Source: Telmatactis stephensoni (taxonomy: Eukaryota > Cnidaria > Anthozoa > Actiniaria > Isophelliidae). From it: a DNA stretch of 64,000 nt. Within the stretch, counting starts at the first letter, position 1; every line of letters starts with the position of its first letter. Below, piece after piece: positions 48,201 through 58,639 of the stretch. The notes beneath the pieces were generated by a model that saw only the letters and a list, made by a program, of their open reading frames with translations, did no database searches and was not told where the DNA came from. The DNA lies in contig JALIZF010001918.1 of assembly GCA_029948255.1 (NCBI GenBank), positions 1,364,001-1,428,000 of the forward strand. The letters run 5' to 3'. A program made the translations under genes and the position numbers.

Positions 48201-51200
48201 AGCCAAACGCTCTAAGTCCCCTTACACCAAGCCATCTCTTGACAACGAAGTCCAAAGTTATTCTTCCACCTCCAGGAAATTTTCAACCTCAAGACAAGTA
48301 CTCGCGAAAAAGTTGGAGGCGTGTCCAGCACTTGAGTAACGAGTTCTGGAACCGTTGGCAAAGAGAGTATCTGCTGAATCTGCAACAACGACCAAAATGG
48401 ACCAGCGTTAAAAGAGATCTTGCCATCGGAGACGTCGTTATACTCAAGGGAGAAGACAACCGTAGGAACAAGTGGCAGCTAGCGCGAGTGGAGGAAATCA
48501 ACAAAAGTCAAGACGGCCACGTACGTACCGTCAAGGTCTCCCTAGCTGATACCTCCATCGACGACAAAGGAAAGCGCACTTCAACGAAGGTGTACCTGGA
48601 GCGTCCAATCCACAAGTGCGTCCTATTGATTGGTCAAGCCTCATCAACACAGAATGGAATCTCAACGACTCCTGAAGAATCAGCGCAGAACCTCAACGAT
48701 TCATGAAGAGGCAGCTGCGTAGATCCTCAACGATTCACGAAGACCTGGGGTAATTCCCAGCCAAGGAGCCTTTAATAGACTTTAATTTGATTAGTTGAAA
48801 TTAGCAATTTCAGGGGAGCCATGTAAAGGACACTCTTCCCCTCTCCCCTTGATTCTTTAGTATCCCTTCAATGTTTAACTTAGTGATTACGGAATGTTCA
48901 AGTATCAAGTTTCCGACACGTGTAGTATCCAGAGTTTAGTGTATCGTCCACGTTCAAGTTTAAGTCAAGTTTTCAAGTTCAAGTAATAAAATCGACCTAT
49001 CCATAGGCTTTATGTTGGGACAGCTATGTAAGTACCTTTTTAGTAATTCTTTAGTGATTTCGTACCCTTTTAAGTGATTTAAATGTCCAGTTTGTTGATT
49101 GCTTAATTGATGATAAGCAAAGATATTCCATGCATGTGATTCTAGTGATATCCATTGAAGTTACGTTATATGATAATTGTCAATTTGTAAAGAACCATTT
49201 ATGCCGTGTAATCATTTTCGTTTAGCTATGTTTATTGTATTGTAATTGTAAGAAATTCGTATCTATGTTTTCAGTTTACGCAACAAATAAAAGGGTTAAC
49301 GTTAACTGGTCTTCACGTATTCCGAGTTTCCCTTGACCCGACCTTTTGTGCAGTTAGAAATAAACCCAGCATTTCGCCAGCGATAGCTACAGTTATTGTT
49401 AATCACACTGACTGCAACGGACCGCAGTGCTCCTAACAAGAGTATACTCAGTTTAGTTTGTATTGTTTAGTTCGTTCTTAAATTAGCAGCCCATACCATT
49501 TCTACTAATTACTAATCGGAGAGAGACTACAATAACATTTTTACAGAGCGCTTTGAATTTAGTTTGCATGGCTACTCTCCTGTATATGATAATTTTCAGC
49601 AAGGATACTGAGGACACATCTGTGGTAGGAATGTCGGGGGTTCAACCCATCCCTAACTTTGTTATTCTTAATCAAGACATGTCAGTTGAAGCAGAGATTG
49701 TAGCTAAACGTGAAATGTTTCTTGAATATTATATTAGTTCAGGAAATGGCTCGTGGCCGTATTCAACTCGCGCTGGTAGTAAGTATAAAGGACAGTCGAA
49801 GCGTCCATACGTTACAACGTCCGAAGGGAGTTGTCACAACCGGACAAACGTATGACCATTTTTGGTGCACGTGGTTTGTTTACCCTTTGTCTTTGTCGTT
49901 AACTTCTATGCGCATGGAGCTACGATCCATGCACTTTAGCAAACTATGGTTTGGCAGCGAATAGCTACATGCACGCTACGAACACTGTTCACACGCCTCG
50001 GAGAACTGGATTAGATTGTAGCTGCAAAGTCTCCAAAGCGGAGAAGACTTATGCGAACTTTTTATTTGAGATAAAAAAAAGCATGACTGGACACTCCTTT
50101 TATAACATCACATGAGCTTGATTTATTCCTGGGATGAGAAAAACCTATTGCTGATGTGCTGGTGGGATGTATTTGAGAAGTTAAGGCTGCAATTGTAGCC
50201 ACGGTACCTCGAGCTCCTTCAGGCTACAATAAACGCATCGCCGTGAAAGCGGCGATCACGCTACCAAACCATTAGTTTGGAGACTGCCAAACCTGTAGAC
50301 AGAATAATATGTATGCCTTCTCCCGGAATAGATAGTGTGCTATATATATAGAAACAATATATAATTAGTTGAAACCATTCGATCCCTTAACCGAAATCGG
50401 AGGTGAGGAAATCATTCCTGAGGCCTATTCCGGGCCCTAAAATCACCTCAAATCGCCCCAAATCGCCCTAAATCGCCTGAAGTTTTGAGCATTTTGGGGG
50501 ATAATTTTGCTTAAGGTAATTCCGTAGAAATAAAACTAGAAATGGAATTCTCATAAAACTTCACAGTTATAATTTTTGAGTTGCTTATCCCAAAAATGAA
50601 ATAAAAAATGGGGATCACCGTAGCCGTTTTTGCGCTAGATTGCTTTAAAGTACATCATCTTTTGTGTCTTGAGGGCTCAAGATTCGAAGATCAAAATCGC
50701 GTCAAAAATAATTAATTTCTTAAATCTGAACAGTGCTAGCTGACTAATATGAGCTCATTTTCTCTCTTTGGGCAATAGCCTGGTATTATGATACAATAAA
50801 TTGTTGTAAAAATGCGTTTGCTACAAGAAAGAAGGTAAAATTGGTTGATAGTACGTGCCCTTGAAGCAGCGTGAAAGAACCTTCCGACCGCACGTTTTGT
50901 AAAATATCTAAAAAACTGGAAATGGAATCTTGACTATAATTATATATATGATAGAGACCCTTATTACCGTTGATTTGCAAAAATAAAAAGAAATAGGTGC
51001 CCCGTGCTCGTTTCCGCGCTACGACGCGCTAAAGTGTGAAACAAGACGTCGTAAACAGCCTGTGACCGAAGAGGACTAAGGCGAGTAACCACTATAGCGC
51101 CTCTTAGAGCGTGTCTACTGCTCAAAACTTCATAAGACTAAAGTTTGCATCATTTTAAGTCAAATATATATCTTTTACAATCAAACAAATCAAAATAGGC

Positions 51201-54200
51201 TGAACTATGCTATGCGCAGTAGAGATGCGCACTGCAAAACTGCGGAATTACCTTAAATCGCCTAAAGCTGCGGCTACACGGACGATTTTTTGCTTGCACA
51301 AGCGACACGATTTTTTGACATCACCAATTTCGTGCATCATATTTGTTTATAAAAAACAGTCCTTCTTGTCATTCCGCCTTTATTGGCAGCTTTTGCTACC
51401 AGCATTTGTCGCTCATGTAGCTACCACGTGTGATTTAACTAGAGTCATAGAAAACTTTCTTCTGTTGCTTTTATGGTATAGGTAGAGGTATTTTAGGAAC
51501 GATCAAATTTTGCTTTTTTATGGTCAAAACTAAAATTCTCAAAACTTGGGCAGATACAAGCCAATCGCATTTGTCTTGCTTCTGACTCAAAGTGGCGTTT
51601 TTGAGAATAGTTTGACAACTTTCATCGAAGGAATTCAGCAGAAATTATCCTGAACAAAGAGTTTTCTGTTTTTATAATGGAACAATGGCTCAAAAATAAA
51701 CGAAAAGGCTAATATACCTTGCAGTTCTTAAAGATTTGGAAATGTTTACGTGCTTTCGATGACTAGCTGAACCAAGCAGCGTTCCACATGGTGAGTTGAA
51801 AGCCGTGTTTTTGGTTTGAAAGAGATTTACAGAATGAGGATTTTGCTGGTAAACAAGAAGCTGTTGATTTGGATTATCTATTGGCTGTTTACCGATAGCT
51901 TGCGTTAAAACATCTCTACACTGGTGTAGCTGGTTTTTACGAAGAATGTACAAGTTGTTTCGTGGTGAACGTCAAGTTTGGAAATCTTCATCTGTGTTTG
52001 TACGTAAATAAGAAACAAAACTTTGTTTGATATGAACTGGCGTCGTTTGAAAATTAAGTTAATGCTCAATCGAGTCAATTTATTTAAATTTACACGTTAT
52101 TTTGCTTTTGCCCGACTATGAAGCTCAGTTTGTACTATAAGCTTAAGTTAGTTTGTAAGCTTAATATACAAATTAAACGAGAACTGGAAAAATGGTGAAA
52201 GTCTTTTTTTTTTCTAGTAGTATATTTTTAAGTTAGGTTTTGGTTTCCTTACAGCCGTTCACATTTCATCTTTGAAGAGAGATTTCCGTGACAACACTCT
52301 CCCTGGTTTAGATCTGATCTTTTTACGATCGTGAGGAGTTGGTGCATGTTTTGTCAGTGACAACGTTTTGTTTATTCATTAGGACTGATCATATATTATC
52401 CTCAATATTTCTGTAAAACAACTGACACATTGATTAGTGGTATCAACTCCATAACTCGAAGATAGCTTCATTCCCTAGCCGAGGTTTTTCCCTTCTCATC
52501 AACCATACGTCATTTCCTTGTTCATACCGTCCTTTTTTTCATCACAAAAACATGGAGCCCTTTGGAGCCCTTTCCAAAAATTAACATTCAAATTTCTTCT
52601 TCTTTAAGTTGGTAAGGATATTTTTCCTATACTTTCGATTTTTAAGTGGATTTTCACTTATTTTGTTTGAGTAGTTTGTCACTGTTTCAGCAATTTTTCA
52701 AATGGTGAAATAGCCTATAATTCAAAGCGACAAAAAAAAGTCCCCCCCCCCCAAAAAAAAACCCAGATCACAAGGTTTTAAAGTTCTGTAAAATGAAAAA
52801 CACGTTAGAAAACGTTTTCTTACTTTTTTCTTGTCCATTTTTCGCCAAAAAACCTTTAAAAAAACAACTTCAAAAAACTACATCAATGCACAGAATCAGC
52901 TATTCCAATTTATCTACTTCCGGTATGAACAGTGATTTGTGCGCAAAGCATCATGGGAAGCTCTTCCAATCCTCCTTATTATCAAGTGTGTAATTTGAAG
53001 GGACTGGGACCAAGTGTGCTTGCAACTTAGCTAGCATTGAAGCGTAATTTCACTAAAATCATTACATTCAGCAATCATTTTGGTAACATGATTGACTAAT
53101 TTGATCGGATTTATTTATTTGTGATGGATGACGTCGTCAGCATTGGTGCAATACTTGATGACGTCTTTTAAGAAAAATTGTGTTACCAGCTTCTACCCTA
53201 AAATGCCTCAAGGTGTTTGATTTTCCGAAAATGCGCCTAGTCTATAAAGGGGTATAGTAAGGGTTATAATCTTTTGGCAAGCTTGATTTTGGATAGGGGA
53301 AGCTAGGGAATTATTGGAAGCCTAAACGGAATTCTACCAGTCGATCACGAATGTGGCGATTAGATTAGATTGTGGTTCTCCAAATTAAGCATTTTGCTCC
53401 TCCATAGCTATAGATAAAATTTACAAAACGATTAAGTGTGTTTGCGCTTACTCATAGAGAAAGTTGTGACAACGGATCCATTCAACTCCTTATAAAGGAT
53501 GCAAAGAAACGAGGCATCAAACAAGTAAAATGTGTGAACGATCAAAAGTAAGTCGTAACTTGCTGATTTATTAAAACATTAACGCGTTCGATAACTGATT
53601 ATCACTGCCAGTTGGCTGACTGAATAAATTGAATACAGTGACTGAGGATCTGTTGTTGTCACGTTTGCTTTGGATGTTAGCCTTTACATAAAGATATTTT
53701 ACTCATTTAACCTGCAAGTAACATAACGCTAATCGAGGTTGATATTGTCAACTCATGGACTGATTGACCCATGACAAACTGACAGACTACAGGGTTTAAC
53801 ATCACTGATGGAACTGAGATTGTACTGTCGTACTATCGAGACATTGAATCGCAAGCGCACAGCCTAATTATTGACTGACCATCCCCTTTATTCAACTGAC
53901 TGACTGACTGACTGACTGACTGACTGACTGACTGACTGACTGACTGACTGACTGACTGACTGACTGACTGACTGACTGACTGACCGACCAAAGGAATGAT
54001 GCATTTAATGCGAAATATCTATTTCATGTTGCTACAACTCATTATGTCACTTTAACGTTTTAGTGATGTGAAGCATATTCTGTGTTCACATCACCCACGC
54101 GCTGAAGAATGTGCATTTCGTGGAAATGTTCCTGAGCCCAATTGTAGGTAATAAAATACTTTCTCTCTTCATTTTTCTCTTAACGTTTTTCGCGTTCGTC

Positions 54201-54389
54201 TTAAAGTTCAGTTGCATATTTTTAACTAACTGCATGATATTTGTTTTTCTCAGGCTATGGGAAATTATCGTCATTGTTTTGGCTGTGTTGTTGTTCGTTG
54301 CAATCCTCGCTTTGGTCGTTATCTTGTCCATACTATGCCATAAGCGCCACGAAGACAAGACGAAAAAGACAGCACTCGAAGAAACGTAA
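39202..54389 (+). CDS. ADP-ribosyl cyclase (CD38 family), type I membrane form, 8 exons, one frameshift
   Basis: The family converts NAD+ (or NADP+) to cyclic ADP-ribose or NAADP, calcium messengers. Exons: 39202-39467, 40211-40299, 40469-40604, 41625-41704, 46677-46769, 53458-53547, 54064-54147, 54254-54389; GT-AG and phases agree. Features in order: signal-peptide-like start (MNACTFFLLVIS), LKDIILGRC, CTTLWSAF...KNPC, FWSG, TLEDTL, WCG...SCPDF, AFWDLAS, and the catalytic-loop STFGQYELPSL with the expected Glu. It ends with a hydrophobic helix (about 27 residues from LWEIIVIV) and a short basic tail. Closest in pattern to Aplysia cyclase, which is soluble. In exon 1 one base appears missing after TGT at 39310-39312: the signal-peptide frame hits a stop and the rest is open two bases out. 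This could be an assembly error, a null allele or a young pseudogene. Intron 4 carries a transposon. Confidence 0.9.
40768..41620 (+). repeat. 37-bp minisatellite ending at the exon 4 splice acceptor
   Basis: About 23 copies of a 37-bp unit (core 'gtgggtcgttagtcattag'), differing mainly in tgtgg versus tgcgg, fill most of cyclase intron 3. The last unit runs into the real acceptor (41621-41624, CAG followed by exon 4). Most units contain 'tttgttgtattcag', itself like a 3' splice site. Confidence 0.95.
42049..43062 (-). CDS. DD34E Tc1/mariner/IS630-type transposase, intact
   Basis: The 337-residue protein from ATG 43062 has an N-terminal helix-turn-helix region (about residues 18-62, with a basic stretch RPKKIAWW at 72-79) and an RNase H-like DDE domain. 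First Asp is in FFDETHF (residue 169), second in VADNAS (253), Glu in DLNPIE (288). That leaves 34 residues between the second Asp and the Glu, hence DD34E. All three catalytic residues are present and no stops are seen. It cuts and pastes the surrounding element at TA sites. The exact subfamily was not assigned. Confidence 0.9.
   Translation of the reverse strand: MPWYLNDHGGCYRYGVSYPTQKRLQVIVTYLATLSTPRTAEICQVSYNCVDKYMKLFQERATISPLVNRNMRPKKIAWWMEAYMEAIVRIYPNVYLREIQMLLRDDFQLAPNDVPSIGAIAKLFKQLEITRKKCIHVAVERLSPRNRLCRQMYIQWRRTINPGIIYFFDETHFNVETDEREYGRIDSGFACPSFRSKGKAKDGKYSTLAICGFREGVIQAIPVAGSFTADLINEVMENQVIPLLPNNCFIVADNASVHNDVALCRILAAKNITLVKLPAYAYDLNPIEMVFGHAKAIARFTPGFLRANSMLAIVSAFQQVSALKVRKFYKRSWNIFE
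43598..45200 (+). CDS. DM-domain (DMRT/doublesex-like) protein inside a transposon
   Basis: Exons 43598-43963 and 44440-45200 join in phase across a GT-AG intron. The first carries a complete DM zinc module, CGKCRLHGKIVPLKGHRRAC then CSCSRC, with the C2-H-H-C4 pattern of DMRT sex-determination factors. The second has a CUE/DMA-like helical segment (LDNLKQVLPF...VVHKILES), as in DMRT A-type proteins, and a C-terminal zinc ribbon (CPYCF...FCSRCGG) before the stop at 45198. There is no ATG in the first exon frame. An acceptor at 43595-43597 in phase 1 implies an upstream exon that I could not find, and its pyrimidine tract is poor. It lies about 535 bases from the divergent transposase start, inside the TIRs. 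It may bind DNA (for the transposon or as a captured host regulator); function is inferred only. Confidence 0.75.
45885..46177. mobile_element. MITE with TACACCTATTT ends
   Basis: 'tatatacacctatttc' at the left and its complement at the right bound about 290 bases, with inner pairs around 'gttgtcgg'. It shares the terminal ACACCTATTT with 34,238-34,486. The flanking TATA makes the duplication ambiguous. It lies in cyclase intron 4. Confidence 0.65.
46552..46645. repeat. (CATC/CATT)n microsatellite
   Basis: Tandem CATT and CATC units lie about 30 bases before the acceptor of cyclase exon 5. Confidence 0.9.
47577..48706 (+). pseudogene. BEL/Pao retrotransposon integrase, 5'-truncated
   Basis: Open from 47,648 to the stop at 48,704, with a degenerate basic piece just before. 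Conserved BEL/Pao integrase landmarks are YFGP...KEGRKELKRYGVLFTCMASR, SDRGTNFVGA (second catalytic Asp) and GGVWERQIRS (catalytic Glu), then a C-terminal domain of the DUF5641 type (WTSVKRDLAIGDVVIL). The first catalytic position reads NYFGP where the family has DYFGP, so it is probably dead. Gag, protease and RT are missing upstream. Confidence 0.85.
48822..49438 (+). repeat. Probable 3' LTR of the BEL/Pao remnant
   Basis: It begins TGTAAAGGACAC after a short purine stretch (caggggagcca) downstream of the integrase and ends TCCTAACA, a TGT...ACA pair. There is an 'aaataaaag' polyA-signal-like site at about 49,287. No 5' LTR is present to confirm the limits. Confidence 0.5.
50515..51252. mobile_element. 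TTAA-flanked DNA element, 738 bp
   Basis: TTAA outside both ends (50511-50514, 51253-51256) and inverted ends GGTAATTCCG. It has the same TTAA target and GGT start as the 25,815 and 28,956 elements but a different following sequence. No coding sequence. It lies in cyclase intron 5. Confidence 0.65.
51257..53094. other. Intron sequence, no gene seen
   Basis: Part of cyclase intron 5. Only homopolymer and A-rich stretches (about 52,740-52,765) stand out. Confidence 0.5.
53892..53984. repeat. (GACT)n microsatellite
   Basis: About 22 tandem GACT units, about 80 bases before cyclase exon 7. Confidence 0.95.
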
Positions 54390-55120
54390 ACTGCTAGCTA
54401 TTTAACCGTTTATTTTAGGCTTTGTGCTTTTAATTGTACCTCTTTAGCTTAATGAAAAGAGTTTCTCCGCCGTCGGCTGTCGTTAAAACGCGGGGTGCGG
54501 ATTGCGGATAGATTTTTGCGGATTGCGGATAGATTTTTGCGGATAGTGTCCAAAATATAAAATTAGTCCAAAAATAATTATAAAATTAAAGAGTAAGCCG
54601 GTAATGATAAATAACAAAGAACAAAAACAAATATCTAAATATAAGACGGCCAAAAGAACTTTTTCTGATTTATAATCTGTCATCGTGATTCAGATAGCGA
54701 GTTTGTTCGGGTCAAGAAGCTAGCAGCGTTTTGTGCAGTTTGCTAAAAAACTTGTTTTGAAACATTTCGAGATCATTTTTAGAATAACATTACAGAAATA
54801 ATTTTGATCTTCAACTTCAAAACCTCTCCAAAAGTAAAGGAACACTAAGGTCATTTGTTTCTGATCAACGTGACAAACCTTGCGTGACCAGTTTCAATCC
54901 AAGTGAGAGGTACGTTTTAAAGGTTAATGCTCACGGTTGTAAATAAAACGTCTCTGTTAAGTTTTAGCTTTGTGAGCTTTTATTAAAACAATTACGACTC
55001 CATTTAGCATTCCGTATCTATTACTAATTTTGGGACAAATTTTCCTACAGCTCTTCGTCAATATCCTATCTTCACTATTCTAAGATATCCCGTATTCGGC
55101 TGTATTTTTTCTGCTGACTA

Positions 55121-55264
55121 AGGGTGTTTTCCATTTAGTGGAACCAACCAGCCAGAACGGCCAGTTCTTAAATGGTACATGTCAATTCCCTGCTCTGGCT
55201 GGAATCAGTCCTAAGAATTAGGCTGTTCTGGCCGGTTGGTTCCGCTAAATGGAAACGGCACCCT
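55121..55264. mobile_element. Small MITE nested in the Mutator-like element
   Basis: AGGGTG ends with 'ccatttag...ggaaccaacc' arms in inverse orientation. About 144 bp. Confidence 0.7.
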
Positions 55265-55276
55265 ATATACTTACCA

Positions 55277-55618
55277 TATCCCCGGGGGACTCCTATTTAT
55301 ATGAGGACGGGGATGCTCAACAATTCATTTCTACCCCTAAAAGGTACCAATTCAAAAACAATAATAAAGAATTAAAGTAATGAAAACACTTTGTTATCGA
55401 TGTGCTTTGAAGATTCAATTCAGATCATCGAAATCGTCCCTTTCATGCTTATTTTAGGTAGTTTATTTACCCCAAAACAGTCCCTAAAAAGTACAAGCTA
55501 TGTCTCTGGTAGTCCACTTAAGTCTTAAGACACCCTAAAAGATACCAGATTGCAGACTTTAACCCCTAAAAGGTACGACGAGCATCCCCGTCCATTTACG
55601 ATCGGAGTCCCCCCCCCG
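55277..55618. repeat. Inverted repeat 'ccgggggactcc...gatgctc'
   Basis: The left end 'ccccgggggactcc', then 'gacggggatgctc', pairs with 'gagcatccccgtcc' and 'ggagtccccc' at the right. Between them are several 'cctaaaaggtac' units. Related single arms lie at about 1,440 and 13,380. Confidence 0.7.
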
Positions 55619-55891
55619 AATACGTATAAAGAAAGAGTGTATGCAACCAATAGAAGAAAAAAAAGAAGAAGAAGAAGAAGAACAAAAAAAGAAATAAAAA
55701 AATTTCCCGTTAAAACAAAAAGTAGGCTCTAGAAAATATTGCATTTGTGCATGGATCGAATTCACTGACTTGCAAATTCTATGTACGGCTGTCACGCGCA
55801 ATCTTTGTCACGTTGATCAGAAACAAATGACCTTAGTGTTCCTTTACTTTTGGAGAGGTTTTGAAGTTGAAGATCAAAATTATTTCTTTAA

Positions 55892-56706
55892 TTGCTGGGA
55901 GCGAAGCGAGCAGCAACACTATTCTTGGTGTGGGATTCCTGTGCGATTTATGACGTCACCTTAATATTGATCCACGAACTCGATTTTTATGTACGGTGGT
56001 ATGTTCATGGCGAACCTTGACGTCACCGGGATGAATTGGGATTCCTGTGCGATTCCATTCGAGAGGTTTTATGTTTCTCGAAGTATAAATGAGAGTCACA
56101 AAATGCTAAGTGATATTTTTTCGAGAGGGCAATGTTCTGTTACGGGTCATTTTGCGTATTACTGTTCGAATCGAAGCTCGTCTACGGGCCGAATCAATTC
56201 AAGCCAAGATAATAATTATGAAGTGAGGTCGCGCTGAGAATCTCTGCAATATATTTGGTTACCCTATGAAAGAAAATTTTATACTTTGTATGTGATGGAA
56301 TTGTATTTATCATTCGTTTAATCTAAAGCGTCAAATATACAGTAGACAATGCGGTATCTTTGACCGTGATGCAACGTACAACTAGCTTTTTAAAATCAGT
56401 TAGTTTTATAATCATTGCCAACGCTAGCCGTTTGTGATTGTTTGAAAAATTGCTTTTACTCAAAGTGCTAAATATTTTGAACTGTGTGTGTCCGACACTG
56501 ATCCTGGAGAATTATGTTTTGTAGTTCAACATTGAAGGTCAACTAGCAGTGTTCGTCACACAACGCACAAGAGATAGACAAGAAACATTTCATATATCAG
56601 AGAAAGCGGTGTACTTTTGTGAGTTTTAGGGGAACAGTTCTGCTAACGTGGATACACTAGCTGTTTTCTGCTCGCAGCACTTCACTTTCTATTAGAAATG
56701 GCTAGT
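55892..56706. repeat. Dispersed repeat, internally deleted copy (copy 2)
   Basis: Nearly identical to the two ends of the 21,394-23,660 copy. The junction at about 55,986 joins sequences that lie about 1.45 kb apart there. It is nested in the Mutator-like element. Confidence 0.8.
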
Positions 56707-57589
56707 ATTACTCTAAAAATGATCTTGAAATGTTTCAAAACAAGTTTTTAATAGCAAACTGCACAAAACGCTGCTAGCTGGCTTCTTGACCCGCACAAAC
56801 TCGCTATCTGAATCACGATGACAGATTATATAGCAGACAAGAAAGCAGAAAAAGTTCTTTTGGCCGTTTGTATTTAAATATTTGTTTTTGTTCTTTGTTG
56901 TTTATCATTACTTACTCTTTAATTTTATAATTGTTTGGAATTTTTGGACTAATTTTATATTTTGGACACTATCCGCAAAAATCTATCCGCAATCCGCAAA
57001 AATCTATCCGCAATCCGCACCCCGCGTTTTAACGACAGCCCTCCGCCGTCTGTCAATGCTTTCGTTTGTCTGTCTGTCTGCTTAACTGACAATGAGCTTC
57101 AATTCAGCGTGCATTGTTTGATGTAATGTGATAATTATAGCAATTCTTCACCTGTCCGATTAGGCCAGTAAGATGAGATTCCAAATCGGTTAACTGCATG
57201 GACAGTTGTATGGAGGAAAACGTTTGCAATGATTTATCAATTGGGTACGGACCACACACAGCCCCCGGGGGTAGGGGGTCCTCACTCAACCATCAAAATG
57301 ACAGGAAGGTGCCAATGAAGCTAAAATGATGAACCAGTTTAAAAATGACTAGGTGCAAGAGGTTGAAAGCAACCTCTAAAGGGACTGACATCTAGTCTTC
57401 ATAAGGAAGATGACTTATAGGCGATGAAATTCTCTATCCCAAAAGTGTCCTCCCGGCCAAAAATTCACATCCAAGAAAAGTCATATTTGGACAATTTCTA
57501 AATCCAAAGAAAAAAAGGCTTCACACCTCTACGATATATCTGAGTCTCCCCTCCCCTCCTCCCATCCTGAATAGTGATGTGCGTTTAGT

Positions 57590-57690
57590 GGTATGGTTTG
57601 GTGGGGTTAATGGTGTGGTTTGTGTGGTTTGGTGGTGTGGTTTGGTGTGGTTTAGTGGTTTGGTGTGGTTTAATGGTGTGGTTTAGTTTC
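57590..57690. repeat. TGGTGTGGTTT-type minisatellite
   Basis: Irregular G/T-rich repeats of 'ggtgtggttt'. Confidence 0.8.
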
Positions 57691-57782
57691 ATATGAGTGT
57701 AGAACAGACCCTATCGCCACTTGACTGTACCGTTTACACATGCAGTCACATGCAAAAACTGCTTTAAACGCGGGTCAATAAC

Positions 57783-58637
57783 AAACAACAATAACAATAA
57801 CAATAATTTTTATTTACTGGATATAATACGTATCCAGAAGCGCCAGCTTACACACAACAATTTCATTGCTAAATTGCTAAATTATATTTGAAGATTATTC
57901 TATTAATAAACGAGTTCATGAAACGTTCTGTGTTAACTTTGGGTTTTAAGGAAGTGTCTTTCCTCAGCGGGTACTTTGTAGTCTTGCATCTTGGTAGGAG
58001 GGCTCTGAGTGGATGACGTTCTTGTTGGGTTACCTTCTTGAAAATCGCTCTGTCGCTTTGTTCCAGTAATCCGCTGGCTGTGTACAGATCAGATGAGTAT
58101 TTTCTCTTGTACGGCATCTCTTCAAGGAAGCGATCAATGATGCTCAGGTCGGACTTACTGCTTCCGTACACAGATATACCATATGTGATCTTTGGGAGTA
58201 CCAAACTTTTAAATAAATGGTCAATTTCATTCTGATTATATCCTTCTTTTCTAAGACTTCTGATGACATATAAACACTTATTTGCTTCTTTTAGCTTCTC
58301 GGTCACATGAGTAGTGAATTTACAGTCTGACTGGAAGGTGATCCCAAGTAGCTTCAGTTGATCATGCTCCTTTATGTTGTGAACAATGACTCTATCAGTT
58401 GGCGCACTACCTTTTTTCCTAAAGGTTAGAGATTTGCATTTAGACGGGTTGCAAGTCATTTCATTCAAAGACGACCAATCTAGAAAATGGCCAATGGCTT
58501 GGGTGGACAGATCGGGAGTAGATTTCTTGATGGTGATTAACAAATTGGAGTCATCAGCATATTTTGTTATCATGGCTAGGTTGTTGTCTATTGGCTCTAG
58601 ATCGTTCATAAAGATATTAAACAATATCGTCAAATAT
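57783..58637 (-). pseudogene. 5'-truncated LINE, RT C-terminal half and 3' tail
   Basis: Minus-strand frame (58633-57869) open for 254 codons with no true start codon. It contains the RT catalytic YADD, a thumb region (KLLGITFQSD) and the conserved end INTERFMNSFINRIIFKYNLA. It is followed by a 3' tail rich in AAC/AAT triplets. It has the form of a CR1/L2/jockey-group LINE. Open but truncated, so not active. Confidence 0.85.
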
Positions 58638-58639
58638 CA

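Larger units (their letters stand above)
46811..53248. mobile_element. Possible large element with 'tagactaggcgca' ends in cyclase intron 5
   Basis: The left end (about 46,808-47,000) and the right end (about 53,095-53,250, inverted) are both related to the arms of the 27,691 MITE family and face each other. They could be the two ends of one 6.4 kb element into which a BEL/Pao remnant and a TTAA element inserted, or two separate fragments. The arms match only in part. Confidence 0.35.
54475..57040. mobile_element. Mutator-like foldback element with 10-bp target duplication
   Basis: TIRs of about 320 bases start GGCTGTCGTTAAAACGCGGG and contain repeated 'gcggatagatttttgcgga' motifs. The direct repeat CTCCGCCGTC flanks both ends exactly (54465-54474, 57041-57050). 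Long TIRs with an 8-10 bp duplication are typical of Mutator-like elements. It lies 85 bases after the cyclase stop codon. Its core holds a further inverted repeat (about 54,796-54,892 with 55,803-55,891), two small foldback elements and a dispersed repeat copy. No transposase remains. Confidence 0.8.

Noticed and set aside
49553..49855. 100-codon plus-strand frame after the BEL/Pao LTR
   Set aside because: No family recognised, no clear splice context with the cyclase exons, and it lies in intron 5. It could be a relic but cannot be supported as a gene.
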